A stretch of 64,000 nucleotides of DNA, taken from NCBI GenBank assembly GCA_011390955.1, contig JAABRM010000017.1:1-64000 (forward strand). Direction: 5' to 3'. This document shows positions 27,401 through 35,034 of this stretch, piece by piece. The first letter of the stretch is position 1. The number at the start of each line of letters is the position of its first letter. A program made the position numbers and the translations under genes. The notes beneath the pieces are model-generated. The model was not told the origin of the DNA. It did not search any database and saw only the letters and a program-made list of their open reading frames with translations. The DNA comes from Oscillatoriales cyanobacterium. Its GTDB lineage: Bacteria > Cyanobacteriota > Cyanobacteriia > Cyanobacteriales > Laspinemataceae.

Positions 27401-29942
27401 TGCTCTGGTTTCCACATTAGTCGTCGGTGTGGTAGCAATTTTTGCCACTGTTCAACGGGTAGAAGCCCAAAGACAAGCCACCATTGCCAGCTTAGGAGAA
27501 AAAGCCGCTAGGGTGAAGAATTTGTTAACCAGTGCTGACCCGGTAGATGGCTTAATCCTGGCAATCCAGGCAACGGGAGAGAGTCAAGACAAACTGGGAC
27601 AGGTTCTCACTCCCGTTCAAAGTAGCTTACTCGATAGCCTTCAAACCGCCCGAGAACAAAATCGCTTGCGCCGCCATTCGGGTTCGGTCAGAGCCGTCGC
27701 CATCAGCGCCGATGGTCAGGCGATTGTCACTGGCAGTTCAGACAACACCCTGCGCTTGTGGACCCGTCAGGGGGAACTAATCCGGGAACTGCACGGCCAT
27801 CAGGGTACGGTCTCAGCCGTGGCCATCAGCGCCGATGGGGAGACGATTGTCAGTGGCAGTTTGGACAACACCGTGCGTCTGTGGAACCGCCAGGGGGAAC
27901 AAATTGGGGTACTGCGCGGCCATCAGGATTGGGTCCATGCCGTGGCCATCAGCCTGGATGGGCAGACCATTGTCAGTGGTAGTAAGGATAACATCGTGCG
28001 CTTGTGGAACCGCCAGGGGGAACTAATTCGGGAACTGCGCGGCCATCAGGATGCGGTCTGGGCCGTGACCATCAGCCCGGATGGTGAGACGATTGTCAGT
28101 GGCAGTTTGGACAACACCGTGCGCTTGTGGAACCGCCAGGGGGAACTAATTCGGGAACTGCGCGGCCATCAGGGTGATGTGAATGCCGTATCCATCAGTG
28201 CCGATGGGGAGACGATTGTCAGTGGCAGTGGGGACAAGACCATGCGTTTGTGGAACCGCCAGGAGGAACAGATTGGGGTACTGCGCGGCCATCAGAGTGA
28301 TGTAAATGCCGTATCCATAAGTGCCGATGGGGAGACGATTGTCAGTGGCAGTGGGGACAAGACTATGCGTTTGTGGAACCGTCAGGGGGAACAGATTGGG
28401 GTACTGCGCGGCCATCAGGATTGGGTTAGTACCATCGCTATCAGTCCGGATGGGGAGACCATTATCAGTGGGAGTGAATCTTTCACTTCGGACAACACCC
28501 TGCCCTTGTGGAACCGCCAGGGGGAACAGATTGGGGTACTGCGCGGCCATCAGAGTGCGATCACAGCAGTCGCCATCAGCGTCGATGGACAGACGATTGT
28601 CAGCGGCAGTTCGGACAACACCGTGCGCTTGTGGAACCGCCAGGAGGAAGAGATTGGGGTGCTGCGTGGCCATCAGGGTGTGGTCAATGCTGTGGCCATC
28701 AGCGTCGATGGACAGACGATTGTCAGCGGCAGTTCGGACAACACCGTGCGCTTGTGGAATCGTCAGGAGGAACAGATTGGGGTGCTGCGTGGCCATCAGG
28801 GTGTGGTCAATGCTGTGGCCATCAGCGTCGATGGACAGACGATTGTCAGCGGCAGTTCGGACAACACCGTGCGCTTGTGGAACCGCCAGGGGGAACAAAT
28901 TGGGGTACTGCGCGGCCATCAGTATTCGGTCAATGCCGTGACCGTCAGCCCGGATGGTGAGATGATTGTCAGTGGCAGTGATGACAACACCGTGCGCTTG
29001 TGGAACCGCCAGGGGGAACAAATTGGGGTACTGCGCGGCCATCAGGATTGGGTAAATGCCGTGGCCATCAGCCCGGATGGGGAGAGCATTGTCAGTGGCA
29101 GTAGGGACAACACTGTGCGCTTATGGCCTATGGGTTGGAAAAATTGGCTGCAAATGGGCTGCAATCAGTTACAGTATCATCCGGTACTGGTAGCCCCAGA
29201 AACCGATGTTGCCCGCGAAGCAGGCGAAACCTGTCAAAAATATGTCTGGACTCCCACCGAGTCGGCACAGTTTCTCGTCCGGCAAGGCAAGGCTTTAGCC
29301 CGTGAGGGAGATATCGAGGAGGCAGTTAACAAGTTTAAACAAGCCAAAAGACTTGACCCAACTCTCGACCTAGAACCAGAGGCTGAAGCAACACGGATTG
29401 CTGTTCCTGCTTTAGTTGAAACGGGCAAAGACCTTGCTTACCAAGGTGAATATCACGAAGCGGTTGCCAAATTCCAGCAAGCCCTCACCCTTGACCCAAC
29501 CCTCGACCTAGAACCCGAGGCAGAAGCGAAACGCCTTGCCGTTCCGGTTTTGCTGGCGCGGGGAGAACAAGGGGTTAAAGACAAACAGTATAAAGAAGCG
29601 GTCGAGGCTTATACCGCCGCCCAGAATATCGATGCCACAGTGGAAATTTCTGCCCAAACTTGGAACGAAATCTGTGCGTTTGGCAGTTTGCGCGGTGAGG
29701 CGGCGGCGGTGCTTGAAGCCTGCGAAAAAGCGGTAACTTTGGAACCCGGATATGTAGGAAGTCGCGGAGTTGCCAAAGCCATTGCGGGAGATAAAGACGG
29801 GGCAATTAAAGATTTTCAAGCATTTATTGAAGTGAGTAATAATCAAGGGGCAAACAGACAAGTCCAAGGTTATATTGATGCCCTCCGCGCTGGGGAAAAT
29901 CCCTTCACCGACGCGGAGATTAAACGGTTGTTGGGTGAATAG
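24477..29942 (+). CDS. Caspase-NTPase (nSTAND)-WD40-TPR protein
   Basis: A 1821-residue multidomain protein. Residues 1-270: caspase/orthocaspase domain (peptidase C14) with catalytic His107 in LLFFAGHGLR and Cys162 in VILDCCHSGEV, both intact. About 288-900: STAND/AAA-type NTPase with PYKGLAAF, FFGRS, Walker A GISGSGKSS (K336), Walker B VVLVVDQFEQI and VVITMRADFLGKC. About 975-995: one membrane helix (VALVSTLVVGVVAIFATV). About 1064-1549: twelve 41-residue WD40 repeats. About 1600-1821: TPR-like repeats. Model: WD40/TPR sense a signal, the NTPase oligomerises, the caspase cleaves targets, giving regulated cell death or phage defence. Odd: an ~198-residue in-frame repeat insert (456-653) within the NTPase domain and a CCCCCC hairpin translated at about 51-63 (PPLSKGGLGG) in the caspase domain. 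Confidence 0.93.
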   Translation: MKRALVVGINCYRSEELANLRTPANDANAIAQRLREIGFDDIRGLPSVAHPPLSKGGLGGDWETGQVDPEPEENLLHNELEAAIDWLFAIEDNGNIPETALLFFAGHGLRYVKGRRSEGFLATSRANPTAANTEKWGVSFVKLRQILECSPVKQQIVILDCCHSGEVFNYKEAYQEVDPGKSDIVTRCLMSACGASQAAFEPREGEHSYFTETLLQGLQQPGLVSTITLSAYVRENFKHKLPAAVRNQHHPDNQQDSHQDPDCRNRNGEIILIDPEVEPIKYQEIVEGPCPYKGLAAFQEEDAPYFFGRSNLTQELVNLIHDSSFLAVLGISGSGKSSVVRAGLIPELKQGSTFSETREWKIYQPFKPGDDPLANLARVLADENLSMEQVNAELAQGAPGLQRLISQVNASGDVSGVVLVVDQFEQIFTQCRDKDKQRQFLDCILGAIATLNQNPVGTRQCRVLPSDRAIAHNDSPPDNDSPPDNDSQQNHNLGHGIAVSLRVPIAHNDSPPDNDSPSDNDSQQNHNLGHGNAVSLRMPIAHNDSPPDNDSPPDNDSPPDNDSQQNHNLGHGNAVSLRVPIAHNDSPPDNDSPPDNDSQQNHNLGHGNAVSLRVPIAHNDPPPDNDSPPDNDSPPDNDSQQNHNLGHGNALSLRVVITMRADFLGKCAEYPQLAKRIESNNKIVGQMEETELREAIGKPAQKVNWNIPPDLETLMVADVQKSPGSLPLLQDILQQLWERRSQRLTVQTYQDMGGVQKALQNRANKLYQSLTDEQQTIAKSIFLELTQLVESTTPTARQVRKSQLTDLPPSPKQVETVLDQLEAGRLIVTRELQARGNKADKITVVDVAHESLMSNWEQLKQWVNENPEVKRQRDEIQAKAQDWEDKGKRREGLLRGLDLVEVEVFERNHGDTFPLSGLAREFVRESREESDRLEKEEEERQQRELNLIKETLEQEKKATEQEIKARKAAQSRTAVALVSTLVVGVVAIFATVQRVEAQRQATIASLGEKAARVKNLLTSADPVDGLILAIQATGESQDKLGQVLTPVQSSLLDSLQTAREQNRLRRHSGSVRAVAISADGQAIVTGSSDNTLRLWTRQGELIRELHGHQGTVSAVAISADGETIVSGSLDNTVRLWNRQGEQIGVLRGHQDWVHAVAISLDGQTIVSGSKDNIVRLWNRQGELIRELRGHQDAVWAVTISPDGETIVSGSLDNTVRLWNRQGELIRELRGHQGDVNAVSISADGETIVSGSGDKTMRLWNRQEEQIGVLRGHQSDVNAVSISADGETIVSGSGDKTMRLWNRQGEQIGVLRGHQDWVSTIAISPDGETIISGSESFTSDNTLPLWNRQGEQIGVLRGHQSAITAVAISVDGQTIVSGSSDNTVRLWNRQEEEIGVLRGHQGVVNAVAISVDGQTIVSGSSDNTVRLWNRQEEQIGVLRGHQGVVNAVAISVDGQTIVSGSSDNTVRLWNRQGEQIGVLRGHQYSVNAVTVSPDGEMIVSGSDDNTVRLWNRQGEQIGVLRGHQDWVNAVAISPDGESIVSGSRDNTVRLWPMGWKNWLQMGCNQLQYHPVLVAPETDVAREAGETCQKYVWTPTESAQFLVRQGKALAREGDIEEAVNKFKQAKRLDPTLDLEPEAEATRIAVPALVETGKDLAYQGEYHEAVAKFQQALTLDPTLDLEPEAEAKRLAVPVLLARGEQGVKDKQYKEAVEAYTAAQNIDATVEISAQTWNEICAFGSLRGEAAAVLEACEKAVTLEPGYVGSRGVAKAIAGDKDGAIKDFQAFIEVSNNQGANRQVQGYIDALRAGENPFTDAEIKRLLGE
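25841..26437. repeat. In-frame amplified repeat block inside the NTPase domain
   Basis: Five units of roughly 102-120 bp, each GATTCACCACCCGATAAT (18 bp, 2-3 copies), ACAAAACCATAATTTAGG, the palindrome ACACGGCAATGCCGTGTC and CGATCGCACATAA. The palindrome is the dispersed family of 21331 and 24270. Translated as AHNDSPPDNDSPPDNDSQQ-NHNLGHGNAVSLRVP. Number of 18-bp subunits varies between units (2,2,3,2,3), typical of slippage or unequal exchange. Unit lengths are multiples of three, so the gene frame is kept. Confidence 0.93.
27670..29128. repeat. WD40-coding 123-bp repeats, twelve units
   Basis: Twelve 41-codon units (GHQGxVxAVAIS-xDGxTIVSGS-xDNTVRLWNRQ) in direct order. Units 8-10 (about 28546-28910) are nearly identical in DNA, for example ATCAGCGTCGATGGACAGAC is repeated exactly, which points to very recent duplication or gene conversion. 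Unit 7 carries a 12-base insertion (SESFTSD). Confidence 0.9.
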
Positions 29943-30123
29943 ACTCAGAAACCGGGTTTCTTTTCCGCTAATCACAGTTATCTTTGTTTTCCACAACAGA
30001 AACCCGGTTTCTTTTACTCCAACGAAAAACCCCCAAACCCCAGAAAGCGGGTTTATTTGAAAGCAAATCACAGTTATCTTTGGAATCCACAGAAGAAACC
30101 CGGTTTCTTTTACCTCAAACCAA
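29938..30123. repeat. Repeat block copy A flanking the PIN toxin module
   Basis: GGGTGAATAGACTCAGAAACC, several AGAAACCCGGTTTCT palindromes with linkers AATCACAGTTATCTTTG and CCCAAACCCCAGAAA, ending TTTACCTCAAACCAAT. The same sequence order recurs at 31197-31410. The left edge overlaps the 3' end of the caspase gene. Confidence 0.88.
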
Positions 30124-30186
30124 TTACTGTTACTAATAACATTACCCCAATTTCTCGGATTAAGGGTTTTTGTGTTACGATTAAGA

Positions 30187-30374
30187 TATAGCGTTTCTCA
30201 ATTATATCTACTACTGGGGCAACCACCGCCTACGGAAAAGCCCCTACGGACGGGTTTTTCATTAACCCTATATGGCGTTTCTCGTACTGGTGACGTACAA
30301 AACGTTTTGGATTCCCGCCTGCGCGGGAATGACAATTTTTTATTTTGTACCTCAGAAACGTGAGAATTGCCATA
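30187..30374. repeat. MITE-like element with a second partial end
   Basis: A full element runs from TATGGCGTTTCTCGTAC (30271) to GAGAATTGCCATA (30374) with inner GACGTACA/TTGTACCTC and central ATTCCCGCCTGCGCGGGAAT. Just upstream ATATAGCGTTTCTCAAT (30187) looks like another left end, and TACGGAAAAGCCCCTACGG lies between, so a truncated copy is adjacent. Confidence 0.75.
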
Positions 30375-30445
30375 TCATCCCCAACAAAGGAATGCGATCG
30401 CGCTTCCTCTGATTAAAATACTATGACATCAACCAATAACCGATT

Positions 30446-30706
30446 ATGGAAAATCAAGTCATTGACGCAAGCGGTCTCACTCCCAAACAGATGGCGATCC
30501 TTGAAGAAATTGTGGCGAGTTTCAAGTTGGTTGCCCAACAGAATGATTCATCACAAAATATAGTCAACCAACAAAATAACCAACAAAATACAGAAGCAGA
30601 ACCATTGAAAATCCTCCATCAAGAGTTTGATTGGCTGATTGCAGATTTGGGGGTTAAAGAACCAATAAAAAGAAGCGATATTTATGGCCTCACACAATCA
30701 GAATAA
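30446..30706 (+). CDS. Antitoxin-like small protein for the PIN toxin
   Basis: An 86-residue acidic protein, first gene of a pair with a PIN toxin (23-bp overlap). N-terminus LTPKQMAILEEIVASFKL is helical; the middle is Asn/Gln-rich (QNIVNQQNNQQNTE); the C-terminus FDWLIADLGVKEPIKRSDIY looks like a toxin-binding tail. It contains no familiar DNA-binding fold I can name. Function inferred from gene order. Confidence 0.65.
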   Translation: MENQVIDASGLTPKQMAILEEIVASFKLVAQQNDSSQNIVNQQNNQQNTEAEPLKILHQEFDWLIADLGVKEPIKRSDIYGLTQSE

Positions 30707-31142
30707 ACGGTATTTAGATACGAACATCCTAGTGTATTCAATTGACTTAAGTCAGGCAAATCGACAAAAACATCGAGCAGCTTTAGAAATTCTCAGACCG
30801 AGTAACCTAGAAATTATTTGTCTGTCTTCTCAGGTGATTGCTGAGTTTTTTGCTGTTGTCACCAGTTCTAAATCTGTGGCTAATCCTCTAACTCCTCAAG
30901 AAACCATCCTGCGAATTGAAAGATTGATGCAAATGCCTAATATAGAATTTCTTCCGATGTCAGATGATATCTTTAAGCAATGGTTTGAACTGCTCAAAAG
31001 AAACCCGGTTCATGGAGTAAAAGTATTTGACTTAATGCACCTCGCTATTATGTTATCTAATGGAGTCACCAGTATTTATACATTTAATGAAGATGATTTT
31101 AATTGGTTTCCTGAAATTGAAGTAATTGTCCCCAGTGATTAA
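30684..31142 (+). CDS. PIN-domain toxin, VapC-like
   Basis: A 152-residue PIN-domain ribonuclease: D12 in YLDTNILVYSID, E54 in SSQVIAEFF, D116 in KVFDLMHLAIML, and N135/D137/D138 in YTFNEDDFNWF, all four positions of the PIN acidic cluster. Translation overlaps the upstream antitoxin gene by 23 bp. The pair lies between two ~190-bp direct repeats (29938-30123 and 31197-31410), which suggests a mobile or recombining cassette. Expected to cleave a structured RNA such as tRNA. Confidence 0.88.
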   Translation: MASHNQNKRYLDTNILVYSIDLSQANRQKHRAALEILRPSNLEIICLSSQVIAEFFAVVTSSKSVANPLTPQETILRIERLMQMPNIEFLPMSDDIFKQWFELLKRNPVHGVKVFDLMHLAIMLSNGVTSIYTFNEDDFNWFPEIEVIVPSD

Positions 31143-31196
31143 ATGAGAAAGGCGGAATGCTGGCGATCGTTTTACCGATGCTAAGATTCTTGCTTT

Positions 31197-31410
31197 TGGG
31201 TGAATAGACTCAGAAACCGGATTTATGCATCCGCAAATCACAGTTATCTTTGGAATCCACAACAGAAACCCGGTTTCTTTTACTCCAACGAGAAACCCCC
31301 AAACCCCAGAAACCGGGTTTCTTTGAAAGCAAATCACAGTAGGGGCGATTCGCGAATCGCCCCTACATATTCACAACAGAAACCCGGTTTCTTTTACCTC
31401 AAACCAATCC
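31197..31410. repeat. Repeat block copy B flanking the PIN toxin module
   Basis: Direct copy of 29938-30123, starting TGGGTGAATAGACTCAGAAACC and ending TTTACCTCAAACCAAT. Here the hairpin TAGGGGCGATTCGCGAATCGCCCCTA sits at 31340-31365 in the middle of the unit, absent from copy A, so it was inserted after the duplication (or lost from A). Confidence 0.88.
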
Positions 31411-31422
31411 AACTCAAATAGA

Positions 31423-31737
31423 ATGAATCACCAAGAACTCTTTGACAAAATTAAACAAACTGTGCGTGACATCGAACCGGAAGCGGAAATTATTTTATTC
31501 GGTTCCCGTGCCCGTGGTGATGCGCGATCGGACTCCGATTGGGATTTATTAATTCTGCTGAATGGTGAAGTCACCCAGGAAAGATCCTTACAAGTCCGAT
31601 ATCAGTTATATGAACTTGAATGGGACTGTGGAGAAGTCCTCAGTTCTATGGTACGCAGTCGTGAAGATTGGCAAACTCCACTTTACCAGCACACATCATT
31701 TTATAACTCTATTCAACAAGAAGGAATAATACTTTGA
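31423..31737 (+). CDS. MNT-type nucleotidyltransferase domain protein
   Basis: A 104-residue minimal nucleotidyltransferase with GSX10DXD: G27-S28 in IILFGSRARG, D39 and D41 in DSDWDLLIL, and a later acidic site near W60-D63. MNT proteins pair with HEPN toxins, but no full HEPN gene follows: the next 200 bp hold only a 36-codon frame. It may act on a distant HEPN partner or be a surviving half of a broken module. It lies 13 bp after repeat copy B. Confidence 0.85.
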   Translation: MNHQELFDKIKQTVRDIEPEAEIILFGSRARGDARSDSDWDLLILLNGEVTQERSLQVRYQLYELEWDCGEVLSSMVRSREDWQTPLYQHTSFYNSIQQEGIIL

Positions 31738-31774
31738 CTGACTCGGTTAACCCACAGATTATCTACTGAATTAT

Positions 31775-31885
31775 ATGGAATTTGTCCGTTTTGATGAAAT
31801 TCAGGTACTTCCTTGGAGCCCACAGACTGAGGAATTTATTCAACATCTGATTTCGGTATTAAATAGCGATCGCGATAACAATTAG
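31775..31885 (+). CDS. Tiny open frame after the lone MNT gene
   Basis: ATG at 31775 to TAG at 31885, 36 residues (MEFVRFDEIQVLPWSPQT...). It has no recognised motif. It stands where the HEPN partner is normally encoded and could be a remnant or a non-coding artefact. Low support. Confidence 0.2.
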   Translation: MEFVRFDEIQVLPWSPQTEEFIQHLISVLNSDRDNN

Positions 31886-31995
31886 CAGCAAAAATTAGCA
31901 GCGATCGCACTCATTTGCAAAATTTATTAGACATCTCCAATAATTGCCCGTCACTCCACCCAGATCAAGGTTTTATAGCTGATTATTGGCGATGT

Positions 31996-32277
31996 CTATT
32001 CATCCCAGCTAAACTCACGACCTGGGGAGCGATCGCGAACATCCTCCCAAGGATCTTCATCGTCCCACTCATCCCAATCGATTGTAGATCGCCATTGGCC
32101 GATCGCCTCCCACAAATTCCCGGGCTTCGGCGGCGATTCTCCTCCGGAGACACTCCGCAATTCTCCGGCAAAGAAGCTGCGATCGCGCACCTCTATTGTC
32201 ACCCTTGCACCATCGGCAATATCGATATCTTCTAGCAGTTCTATGGTGCGTCCGCGTTTGATACCTTGAATTAGCAT
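31996..32277 (-). CDS. Antitoxin-like protein without its toxin
   Basis: A 93-residue protein; ATG at 32277 (MLIQGIKRGRTIELLEDIDI) is preferred over a longer frame. N-terminus is an AbrB-like β-strand pattern (GRTIELLEDIDIADGARVTIEV), the C-terminus an acidic toxin-binding tail (DWDEWDDEDPWEDVRDRSPG). In cyanobacteria such tails usually precede a PIN toxin whose start overlaps the stop; here the overlapping start codon (ATGAATAGACATCGC) runs into a TAA after six codons, so the toxin appears lost. Orphan antitoxin. Confidence 0.65.
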   Translation of the reverse strand: MLIQGIKRGRTIELLEDIDIADGARVTIEVRDRSFFAGELRSVSGGESPPKPGNLWEAIGQWRSTIDWDEWDDEDPWEDVRDRSPGREFSWDE

Positions 32278-32605
32278 AAAACCAAACAAATAAATATCTA
32301 GGGTTTGCTGAATAGAACTATAAAGCACTAACCATAAAATCTATTTTATCCCACCTCGCTGTAATTGGCTGCCGTAGCTGCGATCGCCGAGGAAGCTTCG
32401 GGAGCAAGGGAGAATCGATCGGTCAAATATCAATCTGACTGACCACTAGGGATTAGGTGGGCGGCATTGTGTTGCCCATACAAATTGCTATCGATGTTAG
32501 CCTATAAACATATCCGCGAGTCCCACTCAACTAGAATGAATCAACCAGAATTATTCGCCTCTCTCTGGTAAAATCGGAATCATTCCGTCAAATCATCATT
32601 CGGCT
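32278..32605. other. Non-coding gap between divergent genes
   Basis: About 330 bp. It contains GATTAGGTGGGCGGCATTG and an AT-rich stretch near 32570-32600 upstream of the GTG start at 32606, but no repeat or hairpin that I can support. Confidence 0.4.
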
Positions 32606-33955
32606 GTGAAAAATTTACTTTTACTGGGAACCTTAAGTTTTACTATTGCTTTTAGCTGCGGCTTAGTTGTCGAGAAAAATGTGACTAAAAGTGCGGCGAT
32701 CGGTGCGATCGCCACTATTAGCACCCTGAGTAGTGGGTTGGTTTTAAGCAAAATCTCAGAAAAAGAGCGTCAAAAGCTTCAGGGACAGACCGAAAAAGTA
32801 AAAAGCCTGGAAAGTCAAATATCAAGCCTGACAGAGAAAAAGACCAACCTGGTCAAAGTCATTAATAATAAAACTCGTTCTAAAACAAAAGTTGAACAAG
32901 AAGTCAACGCAAAACTAAAAGAGATCGACCAGCTAAAAGAAGAGATTAATTCTCTAAAACTCCAGCGAGACACTCTGCAAGATGTAATCCTCAATCTGGA
33001 AACTAAAGAGAAAAAAATCCCGGCGAAACGTTTGGTTAAACCTAAAGATAAACCAATTAAAAGTACCGGATTATACAATTACATTTTAGAGGGATTAGAG
33101 AAATCGCTAGTTTTTTATGACCCCAAAGAACACAAAACATTTGAAAATTATTTAGAATCACTCCAACCAGCGGCAGAAGAATTGTGGTCTGCTTATAGAT
33201 TCAATCAGGTTCAGGTCAATTATGGGGATCCGTCAATTCAAGCAGCTTATTTAATCCGTTATTATCCCCACTATGCTTATATGAATTACCAAATATTAGA
33301 AATGATTCATAATCAAAATTTATTTAAATGCTTCACAGATGAAACCCTAGAAGTCTGCTTGTTTGGCGCTGGTCCTTGTCCAGAAATGGTTGGGTTAAGT
33401 AAACTTTTATCAGAGAATTATCAATTTATCAAAAAATTAGTGGTAAATGTATATGATATTGCTGGCGCTCAATGGTCTTTAAGCAGAGAGATTACCGAGA
33501 AATTTATTGTACCCGAATACTGGTCTGGAGATTTAACAGTAAATAGTCATTACCTAGATTTATGTGAATTTAATTCGCTTAATTCAATTAAAAATAGCAT
33601 TAAAATAAGCAAACTATTTATTTTCCAAAATTGCCTTAATGAGATTTATAATGTATCTACAGTTCAATTCAATTTAAATTTTTTGCTAAATGAAATTCCT
33701 GTTGGAGGGGCGATGGTGATTATAGACTTATACAATTACCGTCAAAATGTCACCATCGTTGATGAATTAGAAAAACAAGTAAAAAATAGAGGTGATTTTG
33801 AAATATATTGCCCGCCCATTGATACCTTTAACATTAAAGCTTGCCCAAATCTGCCACAAATTATTAAAAAACATCTTTTGACGAGTAAAGGCAGGTTAGT
33901 CCCTCGGACTAAAGATATCCAGTGTCTTTTTATCAGTTTACACAAAATCATTTGA
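32606..33955 (+). CDS. Membrane-anchored coiled-coil protein with methyltransferase-like C-terminus
   Basis: A 449-residue protein with a GTG start. Residues 5-22 and about 29-49 are hydrophobic (LLLLGTLSFTIAFSCGLVV; SAAIGAIATISTLSSGLVL), giving a hairpin anchor. Residues 50-135 form a long charged coiled coil (heptads of K/E/L). Residues 155-449 resemble a Rossmann-fold methyltransferase: AAYLIRYYPHYAYMNYQIL (213-231) then motif I EVCLFGAGPCPE (249-260), a following acidic strand VNVYDIAGAQW, and FIFQNCLNEI. The layout, with Y-rich lead-in and GxGxxxE, faintly recalls Rsm22-like methyltransferases. Substrate unknown; no neighbour in the same operon. The combination is unusual. Confidence 0.6.
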   Translation: MKNLLLLGTLSFTIAFSCGLVVEKNVTKSAAIGAIATISTLSSGLVLSKISEKERQKLQGQTEKVKSLESQISSLTEKKTNLVKVINNKTRSKTKVEQEVNAKLKEIDQLKEEINSLKLQRDTLQDVILNLETKEKKIPAKRLVKPKDKPIKSTGLYNYILEGLEKSLVFYDPKEHKTFENYLESLQPAAEELWSAYRFNQVQVNYGDPSIQAAYLIRYYPHYAYMNYQILEMIHNQNLFKCFTDETLEVCLFGAGPCPEMVGLSKLLSENYQFIKKLVVNVYDIAGAQWSLSREITEKFIVPEYWSGDLTVNSHYLDLCEFNSLNSIKNSIKISKLFIFQNCLNEIYNVSTVQFNLNFLLNEIPVGGAMVIIDLYNYRQNVTIVDELEKQVKNRGDFEIYCPPIDTFNIKACPNLPQIIKKHLLTSKGRLVPRTKDIQCLFISLHKII

Positions 33956-34004
33956 GTATAAAATTAATCTAAATTTATTAGTTAAACAGAACTTAGGCAT
34001 AAAC

Positions 34005-34082
34005 GCTTTCCGTAGGGTGTGAAAGCGCAAAGCGTAACGCACCAAGACGCCATATATAGATTACTTGCGTAAGTCCTATTAA
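34005..34082. repeat. Small hairpin repeat, GTAGGGTG...GTAACGCACC
   Basis: CGTAGGGTGTGAAAGCGCAAAGCGTAACGCACCAA followed by ATATATAGATTACTTGCGTAAGTCCTA. Matches 62994-63066 at both parts with a different centre. Confidence 0.7.
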
Positions 34083-34143
34083 AATTAATTTTCAATATGT
34101 AGAATATTCTGCGATCGCATTATTCACTTAAAATTCTTCAATA

Positions 34144-35034
34144 TTATTCAATTAAACAAGGTGAGTTAGGATCGTGTTTTCGGTGATTTTCGCGGGCGCG
34201 ATCGAAACTGGTGGTTGCATAGCAATACTGACAGCCAAACAAGCAAGTATCATACATACCGATATCTCGGCTTTGAACACAACCACAAGCTTCTCGTTGA
34301 CCGGGATCTTTTTGATGATTCACGTCTATGTCAAACACCTCCTTAATATAATCATCATCGATACATTTACCATGCTGAATGCCATAGGAGTCTAAATCAC
34401 AAGATTCCGCACAGCTAAAAAGCCTTATCCCATATTTATAGGCAATTTTTGATATTTCTGGCAAAAACTTGTCCTTGACTTCCGGCATATCTTCAAAATT
34501 AATGATTTTTATATTTTGTTCTCCTTCAATTGTTTTCAGACGAGGATTATTTTTAGCGTACCGATCCATAAAACTCAAAACGCACCGAGTAGCGGCGAGG
34601 TATAATTTATCGGCGATCGCGCCGAATTGCTGAAGATGAAACTCGATATCGGTTGCCGAACTAAAAACAATCGGATCGTAGCGCCAAATAACTTTGCGGT
34701 AGCCGATCGCCTGGACTAATTCGTGAAATGTGGCGATCGCCCGTTCCCAGGGAATGTTATTCTGGTCTAGAAACCGGGGATTATTCATAATTGTAAACTG
34801 AAAATAATATTTATATCCCCGTTCGTCTAACTCTCGTAACGATGACAACAAAGGTTTCGGGTTGCGCGTCCAGAAAACGATAACTTCTACATTTTCTGGA
34901 GTTAAATCAATCCGGTAAACTTGCTGGCGATTAAAGGGATTAGGCACGAGGCAGTAACCCGCACGAATGCGATTCATAAACCATTGATGGTAAAACGCAG
35001 GAATATCAGTCCGTCGGCTGGCACTAATAATCAT
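34144..35034 (-). CDS. DUF1848 family protein, Fe-S/radical SAM-like C-terminus
   Basis: A 296-residue protein matching DUF1848: begins IISASRRTDIPAFYHQWF (residues 2-19), then VIVFWTRNPKPLL, a middle barrel-like region with VIWRYDPIVFS, and a C-terminal cysteine cluster CGCVQSRDIGMYDTC plus CQYCYAT. The Cys pattern looks like an Fe-S cluster site, and a radical-SAM-like role has been suggested by fold, but no function is established. Length is normal and all motifs are present. Single gene. Confidence 0.85.
   Translation of the reverse strand: MIISASRRTDIPAFYHQWFMNRIRAGYCLVPNPFNRQQVYRIDLTPENVEVIVFWTRNPKPLLSSLRELDERGYKYYFQFTIMNNPRFLDQNNIPWERAIATFHELVQAIGYRKVIWRYDPIVFSSATDIEFHLQQFGAIADKLYLAATRCVLSFMDRYAKNNPRLKTIEGEQNIKIINFEDMPEVKDKFLPEISKIAYKYGIRLFSCAESCDLDSYGIQHGKCIDDDYIKEVFDIDVNHQKDPGQREACGCVQSRDIGMYDTCLFGCQYCYATTSFDRARENHRKHDPNSPCLIE

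Noticed and set aside
28146-29042. 298-codon frame opposite the WD40 repeats
   Set aside because: Antisense to conserved WD40 repeats; repetitive and without homology signature.
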